Shown here in pieces: positions 55,376 through 64,000 of a stretch of 64,000 nucleotides of DNA. Source of the DNA: Mrakia gelida. Lineage: Eukaryota > Basidiomycota > Tremellomycetes > Cystofilobasidiales > Mrakiaceae. Below the pieces are notes generated by a model that was not told where the DNA came from, did no database searches, and saw nothing but the letters and a program-made list of their open reading frames with translations. Positions within the stretch are counted from its first letter, which is position 1. Every line of letters begins with the position of its first letter. The stretch is from assembly GCA_024345305.1 (NCBI GenBank), contig BRON01000004.1, forward strand, positions 1,240,001 to 1,304,000. The letters run 5' to 3'. The position numbers and the translations under genes were made by a program.

Positions 55376-58300
55376 TCAGCCGTTCAAAGCCCTCGCAGCC
55401 TTCCACCTCTCCTCCATGACCTTCGCTCTCTGCTCCGCTTCCTCCGCTCTCGTCTCCTCCCTCTTCGCTTTCCGTGTCGCAAGTTCGAGGTCCTCCTGCG
55501 AGAACTGAAGCGTCTCCTTCAAGCTCGCGAGCTGTCGACGAAGAGAGGCGTTCTCTGCTTCGAGGGTGGAGAGGACGGGAGCGGAAGTTGCAGCTGCTGG
55601 TGGTGGTGGAGGTGGTACGGTAGAGGAGGATGCGAGAGGGAGAGGGGGAGGAGGAGGGGGAAGGGAGGAGATCTTCTTGGTTGGCGAGGAGTCGTATCCG
55701 TTCGTCGAGGAGGAGGGAGGCTCGGGTCGTCGAGCGGTGGTGGTGAGATCCTCGGCCGGAGGAGGGAGTCCCAATTCCGAGATCAAATCGTCGAAGGTGA
55801 ATCCAGATTCGTCGACCTCCATCTTCGTCGACGAGTGACTGTCTCGTCGCGTCTTCGTCGAAGGTCCTCCTCCTCCGATCGATCTCGTCCTCGAAGGCGA
55901 TCTCTCCCTCCTCTTGAATCCTCTCGTCGGAGTAAGCTTGACCCATTCCCTACCAGGAACATCTCCTCGTCCCAGTTCGACGACGTTCTCCTGCTGAGCC
56001 TGAGAAAGAAAAACGACGGAGGAGGGAGACGCGAGAAAGTCAGCCTCAGTCGTCGCGTCACGTTCTCTCATCGCACTTCGTCAAGAGGGATCAAACAAAG
56101 CTCACCAATCCCAAAAACTGACTCCACGAAGCTACTCCAGCCTTCTTGTAGGTGTGCTTGTCGATGGAGAGGACTTGAGCCGCGGCCTTGGAGCAGAGCT
56201 CGGTTCGTCCGTCGGCAAGAGCTTCGATGAGAGGTGCGAATCGACGATCCGGAAGTTCCTCCTCAGGTGCTGGACCTCGTCGGTAGCTCTCAAGTCGTGA
56301 AGTGCTTCGAGGATCGGGATCTCGACCGTCTCGTCCTCGATCTCGTCCTCCTCCTCCTGCTGCTCCTCGACGGACGTCGTTGGCTTGGATCTGTCGAGTC
56401 TCGTCTGTTGGAGGATGGACGTAGTAGGCGTGTCTGTAGTCGGGGAAGAGAGAAATAAATGAGGGCGCGGGGAGTCAGCGAAAGAGACGAAAAGCGAGAC
56501 GTCTACGACGGGACGCGGTGAAACGAATTTCGAGAGAGTGAAGGCGAGAGAACGAAAGAGTAAACGCTTAACGAACCTGAACCTGCAGTTCTTCTTGGAT
56601 CCACATCCCTCTGCGGAGAGATAGAAGACGCAGGGAGCGTTCATCGAGTGCGAGCGTTCACATCGATCTCCGTTGTGGCAAGGAGCGTCGTGTCGTCCTT
56701 GAGTGTAAGCTTGAAAGAACCTGCATCCGTTGTCGTCGGGTAGAGCATGACTGTTGCGGGGAAGAGGAGGCTGAAAGTCAGATCGAAACCGCGAAGAACA
56801 AGGCGAGGGAGACCAGAATGCACCGGAACGAGCAATCGTCCGCATTTGGGCATCGCTTGCCGTCGACGAAGAAGGTGCACGGTCGAGATCTCCAGTTCGA
56901 AGGCCTGTCCGAGGGTCGCTTGAAGGAGTAAGAAGTAGGTCGTCGAGAATCCCCGAGAGCTTCGTCCACCTCCAAAGGAAGGATTCGAGCGAGGAGGGAA
57001 CCTCCACCAGCGCCAACGGAGGGAGGAGGAGGAGGAGGAGCGACGACCTGACCGTTTCCGTTTGAGGAAGGTCGTCGTACATCGTCTTGAGGAGGAGGAA
57101 GGTTGACGGAAGAGAGGAGATCGTCTTCGGGTAGGTCGGACGAGGGTAGAAGGTAGGAGGACGAGAGCTGCATCTGAAAAAGAGAACAAGACGCGACGAA
57201 GTCAGAACGAGAGCTCGAAACGAAGCGGAAATGAAATCAAAGCCGTCCAGAACTCACAGAAGCCAAGTGTGCCGCCTTCTCCTCCTGAGCCCGATCAAGT
57301 AGCTTCCTCCTCTTCGCATCTGCACCGTCCACATCGCTCGCCAACCTCGGATCTCCTCCACGTTCAACGTTCAAACCAAGTCCGGGAACTCCAGTTCCCG
57401 CTCCGACTCCTCCAGCTCCAGTATCGGATGCGACGCCGTATCGATGATCTCTGTTGATGAGGGATCTCCTCTGACCGTTCTCCGCCTCAGGAGGACCGGC
57501 AAGAGTAGGAGGGAAGGGAGGGAACGACGAAGGGAACTCCGAGGTCGGTTCTCGAGGCCTCTTCTGCGAGGCAGATCCGTCGAAGGGAGCTGACGAGCCC
57601 GGGTAAGGCGGCTGCTGTTGCTCAGGAGGACCGGCAAGAGTAGGAGGGAAGGGAGGGAACGACGAAGGGAACTCCGAGGTCGGTTCTCGAGGCCTCTTCT
57701 GCGAGGCAGATCCGTCGAAGGGAGCTGACGAGCCCGGGTAAGGCGGCTGCTGTTGATAGTTTTGGTTCACGGGAGCATCTCCGTAGGATCGAGGAGGATA
57801 CGAGGAAGGGGCCGAAGGGTCTCGGTCCAAAGGACGAGCGTCGAGGCGAGGCGAGTAACGTTCTCCTCTGTTGTAGACGGCCGGAACTTGCTGAGGTGGA
57901 GGAGAGATCCGATGCTGGACTGCTGAAGAGGCGGCATCGACTGCTGGTCGGCGAGAAGGGTGAACGAGGGCTTGACGGGAAGGGTGGACGAAGACTTCAG
58001 GTGACTTTGGGACGAAGGGAGGAGGCGGTGGAGGAGATGGGGATCGTCGACGTTCCCGGTGTGAATCTCCTGATGGAGAGGAGGAAGAGGAGGGAGGAAG
58101 AGGTCAGCTCTAAGAGGGGGGAGAGCGATGGAGTTTGCAGAGAAGGGAAGAAGGTGAGCTCACGATCGTAAGCACCTCGTCGAGGCGACTCTTCCCTCCT
58201 CCTCTCCCTCTCCCTCGGATCCCTAGAATCCCTCCCATCCCTCGAGTCCCTTTCCCTATCGTCCCTGGGATCCCTTCCTCTACTCTCAACATATCGTCTC

Positions 58301-59229
58301 CTCTCCTCTTCCTCTCGTCGCTTCCAGTCAGGCGAACGGCCAGTTCGACTTCCTCCTCCTCCTCGCAAAGGGTCGTCCCTCGGATCCCTCCCTCTCGAAG
58401 ACCTATCCGCGTCGGAGGAAGGAGGAGGACGTTCGTGATCGTCTCTCCTCCTGTCCCTATCTCTTCCAGTAGAGGAAGAAGGTGGTCCTCCTCCAGAAAC
58501 GATACGATCTCGGTCGTAATCTTGAGGATCTCGGTCTCTCGCGACTCCTCCTGCTCCTCCTGCTCTGTCGTCGGTAGGTCTTCGTGACCTATCGTCCTTG
58601 TCGTCCCTCCCTCCGGCTCGGGAAGGGGAGGCAGTCCTGCTTGAATGATGCGCGGAGGATGATGATGGTTGCTGAGCACTTTCGATGGGGTTGGGAGCGG
58701 TTGAAGCTGGGTCGTTGGAGGGAGGAGGGAGGGAGGAGGAAGGAGGATGGTCGTTGGCCCAAGCGGACTCTGCTGGGCCTGGGGAGGGAGACGCAGGATT
58801 TTTGACTTGACTGAGGATGGAAGCCAAGGGAGGAGGGAACTTGGGGTTCCGTCCGTTCGAAGGCGACGAGAGACCAGCAGCGGAGGAGTCGTCTTCCTTC
58901 TTGACCGCTGGCGAAGGAGGAACCTCGTCGACCGCGATGCTGGCTGTAGGAGGAGAGGGAACCGTAGACGAGGGTTCCGAAGTTGCTGATTCTCGGAGGG
59001 CTCGCATACGCTCAGCGATAGGAGGGTAAGGCTCTCCTGGAGTGGACGCTGACCTTGCGAGCTTCGGGGAGGGAACCTCGAGGGAGGAGGAGGAAGGAGG
59101 AGCAGGTGGTTTGAAAGGAAGCGGAATTGAGAGAGGTCCAGAGGGATTCGTGAGGTTGTCCATACGTTCTTGAGCAGCGATGAACGATCGAGGTCCTTTG
59201 GGAGGAGACTTGCCGTCCGGGGTGGCCAT
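55376..59229 (-). CDS. CCCH zinc-finger RNA-binding-type protein with RD-rich N-terminus
   Basis: Exons 58164-59229, 57258-58069, 56824-57173, 56577-56750 and two more join in frame to roughly 1100 residues, beginning MATPDGKSPPKGPRSFIAAQ. The N-terminal 350 residues are Pro/Ser-rich, then Arg/Asp-rich (repeats of RDPRDDRERD), as in splicing and mRNA-processing proteins. A Pro-rich middle holds a perfect 45-residue tandem duplication. Three CCCH fingers follow: CTFFVDGKRCPNADDCSFRH (C-x8-C-x5-C-x3-H), CRFFQAYTQ...CHNGDRCERSH, and CVFYLSAEGCGSKKNCRFRH. The next block is helical (RRFAPLIEALADGRTELCSK). The C-terminus has a Leu/Arg coiled coil (LEAENASLRRQLASLKETL) ending AARALNG. RNA binding is inferred from the fingers and the RD domain; I cannot match a named protein. 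Confidence 0.8.
57486..57755. repeat. Perfect 135-bp tandem duplication inside the CCCH gene
   Basis: Copies 57486-57620 and 57621-57755 are identical base for base. Each encodes 45 residues (minus strand, QQQPPYPGSSAPFDGSASQK onward), keeping the frame. The absence of any difference means a recent event, or an assembly duplication. Confidence 0.95.
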
Positions 59230-59411
59230 CTTGAAGGGAAGAAGGAGGGGAGGAGTAGGAGAAGGGGAAGGAGGAGATGCCGTTTGAGGTCTTCTCGCGA
59301 GCTTCCTCGAGTCGGCTTTGTCGCGTCGAAATTTAGTTTGTCCAAACCTTCCTTTCAGCTTCTTCTTCCATGCTTTGCTACGAAAGCTGAGAAGTACTAA
59401 GAGACGTCGTT

Positions 59412-61159
59412 TCATCGGATCTCGACCCCAAACTTCTTCGTCAAAAGGTCCGTCACTCGATGGTGAAGCGCGTTGATCTCGACGTTGGTCAACACCCTAA
59501 GGACGAGAGCGAAAGAGGAGGATCAGTAAGAGTCTGGAGGGATGAATAGGAACGAGATACGGAGGAGAGCTCACCTGTCCATCGACCGGTAGTTGATGCT
59601 GTAAGCGAGTGACCTCCTTCCAGTCGTCGGGTGGGTGAACTCGTCGAACTAGCGGGAAGGAGGAAAAAGACGTCAGCTTGGACGAACCTCGGTATGCGTC
59701 GAGTAACAGAGCTACCTCGCTTCCTCGCAAGATGTCCATGTTCACCTTCTCAACAGTCTCTACGAGATCTCCAGCGATATCCCTGACCGCGTCGCAGAAG
59801 TCATTCTCGTGCCACTCGACCGCGTCTTGTCCTTGAGGAAGCCAGAACGAGACGTCCTTCTTGCATTCCGGGTGCTTGGAGTAGGGCTTGAAGGTGATGA
59901 TTCCCTTCTCCGCCGAGAACTGGTTGATGAAACGAGGGTCCTGCGACCAGAAGAGGCGGATGTCGGGGATGGAGAAGAGGATCATGGCGAGTCGTTCGAG
60001 ACCGAGTCCAAAAGCCCAGCCCATCTTCTCGGGAACGCCTGAGGGGGAAGAAGAGAGTCTTGGGTCAGATAGGCAAGGCTGGGACGAGCGAGGGAGCTCT
60101 TTGAAGCGAAGGAAGTCGGGGAAGAAGAGAGGAAGACGCGTCGAGAACGAACCTGATCGCTGAAGCGTGTCCTGCTTCACTACACCACATCCCAGCACCT
60201 CCAACCACTTCCCACCGAACATGACCTCCACCTCGTAACTGGGAGCTGTCCAGGGGAACGTCGTTTGAGTCCATCGGATCTGGAGAGGCTCGCCTTGTTG
60301 ATCGGTGTGGGTTCGGAAGAGGGTGAGGAGGAGGGAGTTGAGGGAGAGCTTGAGGTTGTCGATCATGAGGTTGAGGGTTTCTGGATCGTGTTCGGGTTGG
60401 GAGGGGTTGGTTTTAGGGCACGGAGGGTGGGTAGGGTCGTCGACGATGAGGGAAGAGGAAGCGGCGGCGATCTTTTGGCGGAGGGCGTCGTTGAGGGAAG
60501 GGAGGGAGGAGATGTTGGCTGGCGTCCAAACGGAAGCTCCCTCCATCTGATGGAAGGCTGGGTAGTGAGAGGAGTCGATCTCGTCCCTCCTGTAGACATC
60601 TGCGCTCAGCAACCACCTCTCGAGCCCTCTGTGGAAGTTTTCGATCTCGTGAGCCGAGGTGTGCGTTCGAAGGACGGTGTCTCGATTGACGTAGTACGAG
60701 TCGCTTGGTGCTCGACCTGGGTGATCTGCTGGGAATCCGAGCTCGTCGAAGTTTTGACGAACAGTAACGACTGCTGAGGGAGGGATGGAGGGAGTGAAGG
60801 TGTCGAAGTGGGACTCGATGAGGGAGCGGATGATTCCGAGAGGATGGCTGGGAGCGAGATGGAGGTTGAGCCCTAGTTTCGAGACGACCGTAGGGGAGAG
60901 GTTCGTCCACGAGTCTGCAGGATGAACGATGCCTTCGATGGTAGTCGGAGGAGGTACTGAAGATGCGAGAGAGGAGAGAGCAGCCGTCAGCAAAGGAGGT
61001 TCAAGAGAGGTCGTCGAAGGAGGTCGACGTCCTCCTCCTTCCTTCCGTGCTCCTTCGCCCAGCTCTGAGGAACTCACTGGGTTTGGATGCGTATGTACGA
61101 GCTATCAGAGCGCCTCTGGGCAGTGCATTCGAGCATATCCGGACCCTGAGTGCAAACAT
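59412..61159 (-). CDS. MSF1: Mitochondrial phenylalanyl-tRNA synthetase
   Basis: This charges mitochondrial tRNA-Phe and works as a monomer combining a class II catalytic core and an anticodon-binding domain. The start MFALRVRICSNALPRGALIA followed by RTYASKP is a matrix targeting peptide; two upstream Met codons give a less convincing start. The core has HPLGIIRSLIESHF, SADVYRRDEIDSSHYPAFHQ (motif 2), EVEVMFGGKWLEVLGCGVV and motif 3 in GWAFGLGLERLAMILFSIPD followed by RLFWSQDPRF. The C-terminal FDX-ACB domain shows VSFWLPQGQD, NDFCDAVRDIAGDLVETVE, and RRSLAYSINYRSMDRVLTN. It ends KKFGVEIR at TGA 59412-59414. Length (about 480 residues) matches the yeast and human proteins. It is tandem with the CCCH gene, 182 bp away. 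Confidence 0.94.
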
Positions 61160-61542
61160 AGCGGCGGCGAGGGAGTTGAGCGTTGGGGGAAGAAGGGAGG
61201 AGGAGAAGGAGGCGTTTTTGGGTGAGCTCGCGAAGTTCGTCCTTCCTCGCTTCCTCTCCTCCGCTTTCACCTCGAGCGCCTCAATCTTTGGTATTCAGGC
61301 TGCTCGAGACGTAAAAAGATAGATTGTAAGAGTTTTCAACTCGCCTCCCGATGTTCGTTGATTCGGATCGGTATCAGTACACGGTCTGCTCGACTGACCG
61401 AAACGATCCTCCTCCTCATCTCTCTTATCTCGTTCTAGTCGCTTCTTGGAACCAAAAATCTCTCCTACAGAACCCAAGAAAAATATTCGTAAGATTTCAT
61501 TGTCCCAAACCAAATCAAAATCCTAGAAGACGGTTGTTCCTA
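61160..61542. other. Intergenic region between MSF1 and the hydrolase gene
   Basis: This is 383 bp holding the MSF1 promoter and the 3' UTR of the hydrolase-like gene. It is A/T-richer at 61480-61540. No other feature. Confidence 0.4.
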
Positions 61543-63518
61543 CTAGTCATCGTCGCGTCGCGCTCTCCCTCCGAACTCAGGCTTCTTCCCTCCCACGTAG
61601 TTCCACAGCATGGGAGGATGTTTTTGAGTGGAGAGAGCAGGCCAGTTGGCTCGAGGGTCGGTGGACTGAAGGTAGTGCTGAAGAAAAGGCGTCGAAGACC
61701 GAAACCGAAGCGAAACGAGAAGGGAGGGTGAGTGTTCATCCGCCGACTTCATTGCTGCGAAAAGGAAGAACAGAGCTGCCTACCTGGTTCAAAAGATGTC
61801 CTGAGTTCTTGGGACGAAGGAAGACTGCGAGCAGGTTGGTTCGAGAGTGAGCGACGAGAACGAGATCGTCGACGCGTCGGACGGAAGGCGGACTCACGTT
61901 GCCCAGCGAATCGAGCATGACCCTCTCCGGCACCTCTCTCAGGACCATCAGTCTTCCACCAAGAGAGCAGTCCAAGAAAGCAGGCGGGATCCTTCCCGTT
62001 GGCGTAGTGCTCGACGATTTTGATCGTCGGATGATTCAACGCGCTCTTAGGACTGAAGATACAACGAGGAGGCAAGCCAGACGAGAGAAAGAGAATTAGA
62101 GATATCTCGTCTTCCTGAGTTGACTACATTTCGAGAATTTCAGGAAGAGGAAAGCGAGACTCAACGAGTTGAAGTGATTCGCTGCAGAGCGACGGGAACC
62201 AAAAGGACCAAACGACTTCAGCTAACTGCAAAAAGACGAACAAGACTCTTATACTGACCCGCACAAGCGAATGTGTAGATCTCGAGCTTTGTGCCGAGGA
62301 GAGAACCGAATCCGTGTCAGTTACATCTCAACCGGGCGAGATTCGAGAACGACGCGTCGACGCTTTGCGTACCTTTTGGAAAGCAGCCTGCGAGCAGAAA
62401 GATAGCACACGAGTCAGCTCGTGAGCCCTGGCTTCATACGAAGAGACGCTTACCTCTGGAAGATCAGCGAGAAGCCAGTCGATAACGAAAGAAAGAATGA
62501 TGGCTCCTTGCGAATGAGCGACAACGACGACCTTCTTCTTCTTCTCGTTGAGGAGAGCGTCCTTGATCTTGGTGTACAAGAGAGGTACGGCGTCCTGGGT
62601 CCCATAAATCCACTGAAAGAGCAAAAACCATGGAGTGGAAGGGAAAGGGCGAAAGAAGCGTAAGCGAAGGCGTCGAAGCTTGGATCATCGACTCGCGTCG
62701 ACAGAAGAATCGAACCTCTCTCTGCAGCAAACACTCGATCAGATCGAAGAAGAGTCCATTCGTCTTGTTGTGGATTCCAGTGACGTTTCGCTTGAAGCTG
62801 TGACACACCAAGAGGATCAGTCGAAAGGAAAGAAGGTCAGCTCCGCGTCAAACGCGAGCGATGAAGGTTTGCAGACGGCACGTACATCTCTGAAAGCATG
62901 TCGACGTTGGACTGACACCAGATACGTCCCGTACAGACTCCGTTGATGTACAACTGTGTCGTAACGACGAGCAGAAGAAGGCAGTCAGCTCCTTCGCAGA
63001 CGACCGATGGAGTTCGTTCGACTCGAGCTCGAGCTCACCCAACTCTCCTCTCGATGCATCTCCTTCTCGTCCCAATCCTTCTCGGGTTTGATGATAGCAT
63101 ACGGATCCGAGCTCGCAGCCGAACTCCACCAGTGCTGAAATTGGAACACTCCGATCCAAAGCCCAATCCAAGCTCCAACCCAAACAGCCGGGACGACGAA
63201 GGAAAGGACGATGGCGCCTGCTGAAGCGACGAGCGAGAGAACGGTGAGGACGAAGAGGTTGAAGATCGCGAGCAAGTTCTTGGGGTTGGAGATGATGGCT
63301 AGCTCGTGCTGAGGAGAGGTAGGAACGAGGGGGAGGAGGATGTGAGGGACGAAGAAGAGATGGCCGAAAAGGAGTCCGACGTCCTGGAGGAAGAGGGTGA
63401 AGGGGGACGAGCGGTAGGAGAAGGATTGGACTTGCTGTGTAGATAGGAGGGATAAGTGTACGAGTCAGTTCATTGCGAGGAGAGAGAATAAACGAGAGGA
63501 AGAACGGACAGAAACCAT
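61543..63518 (-). CDS. Membrane-anchored alpha/beta-hydrolase-like protein
   Basis: About nine exons join from MVSQVQSFSYRSSPFTL. N-terminal hydrophobic segments: LLFGHLFFVPHILLPLV, then NLLAIFNLFVLTVLSLVASA continuing into GAIVLSFVVPAVWVGAWIGL. The soluble part has YINGVCTGRIWCQSNVDMLS, a segment with KRNVTGIHNKTNGLFFDLIE, and the nucleophile elbow VVVVAHSQGAIILSFVIDWL, the G-x-S-x-G-like AHSQG of serine hydrolases. A later His-bearing strand has IVEHYANGKDPACFLGLLSW, then QLFLRPKNSGHLLNQHYLQS with candidate catalytic His. It ends GGRARRDDD. The same residue order occurs in a fungal hydrolase family of unknown substrate. Ser of AHSQG and a C-terminal His support activity. A 3' paralogue begins at the window edge, so this is one of a tandem pair. 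Confidence 0.7.
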
Positions 63519-63825
63519 GTTGAAGTGGGGTGGTGGTGAGGAGCCGAAGAGGGAGGAGGAAGTTCGGGAGCTCGACAAGACCCGTTTTCGGAGGCTTTTC
63601 GCAGAAAAAAACGAGTCTCGAGTCCATCAGACGAGTAGATAGCAAGAGGAACTTTCGCTTGACACGAGGCTGCATAGTCATAGGAAAAGAAGGTACGAAA
63701 ATCGAGAGCAAAATCGAGAGCCGTCGTCGTCAACTGATCCGTCACCAACACAGGCAGCACGCCTCTCCTCCTCCTCCCACGTATGTCCAAAGCTTCGATG
63801 TCCTCCCTCGAGTTGAGTAGAGAGG

Positions 63826-64000
63826 CTAGTTGTTGTTCTGAGGGGTCAGCGACTGGAGGTAGTGCTGAGCAAGTCGCGTCGAAGAAACCGGCAGACAAGA
63901 ACGACGCGAGAGAAAGGGTCAGTCGAGCGAGATGTTTCTCGATGAACGAAGTTATCGAAGCTGGAGTGGAAATAAGAGCTGACCTGATTAAGAAGATGGC
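63826..64000 (-). CDS. Paralogous hydrolase-like protein, C-terminal end (partial)
   Basis: The last exon (63826-63864) encodes HYLQSLTPQNNN and stops at TAG. It is preceded by a 119-bp intron and a partial exon from 63984 onward ending in a Leu-Asn-Gln-type segment. The neighbouring gene has the same exon join, LLNQ then HYLQSTDPRANW, at its own 3' end, so this is the tail of a tandem relative. Most of the gene is beyond the window, so nothing more can be said. Confidence 0.6.

Noticed and set aside
57371..57830. A separate gene starting near 57830
   Set aside because: The frame continues upstream without a stop and joins through an intron at 58070-58163 to the RD-rich exon, so it is part of the CCCH gene.

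Overview
The window is nuclear DNA of a fungus, most likely a basidiomycete yeast of the Pucciniomycotina (Rhodotorula/Sporobolomyces-like). This rests on three things: genes densely broken by mostly 45-120 bp introns with gtgag/gttcg donors, a CTGAC-type branch site and a pyrimidine-rich tail; compact spacing with many divergent and convergent neighbours; and typical fungal protein families. The taxonomic placement is an inference. Exon joins were made by hand from splice signals and frame continuity, so outer limits are firmer than some internal junctions.

Left part (1-24.6 kb): the 3' end of a Pro/Gln-rich protein (possibly ESCRT-0 Vps27), an MFS transporter, a large disordered orphan protein, an allantoate-permease-type MFS transporter, the base-excision-repair glycosylase NTH1 divergent from the mitochondrial GrpE factor MGE1, a large zinc-finger/coiled-coil protein with an apparent frameshift, and a divergent pair of related F-box-like proteins. 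A reverse-transcriptase zinc-knuckle relic lies antisense in the first gap of the zinc-finger gene.

Middle (24.6-43.2 kb): a gene-poor gap and a small orphan gene, then two diverged copies of one dispersed sequence in opposite orientation (about 27.0-28.4 kb and 40.4-42.5 kb). Each ends in a degenerate tRNA-like B box with a T-run at its outer edge. The copies bracket a block of five genes: a GET2-like membrane protein, NAP1 (histone chaperone with a CKQQ end), MDV1 (mitochondrial fission WD40 adaptor), a putative mitoribosomal-type protein and an acidic orphan. A small orphan gene follows copy B.

Right part (43.2-64 kb): a UDP-glycosyltransferase, an asparagine-synthetase-like (ASNSD1-type) protein, a rhodanese plus tyrosine phosphatase with a large insertion inside the catalytic domain, a CCCH zinc-finger protein carrying a perfect 135-bp internal duplication, mitochondrial phenylalanyl-tRNA synthetase, and tandem paralogues of a membrane-anchored alpha/beta-hydrolase-like protein, the second running off the end.

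There is no operon logic. Several genes share mitochondrial themes (MGE1, MDV1, mitochondrial PheRS, the putative mitoribosomal protein) but are not contiguous. I found no biosynthetic cluster, CRISPR array, intact transposon, rRNA or intact tRNA. The most unusual content is the inverted repeat pair with its tRNA-like end, the retroelement relic, the frameshifted zinc-finger gene and the recent tandem duplications.
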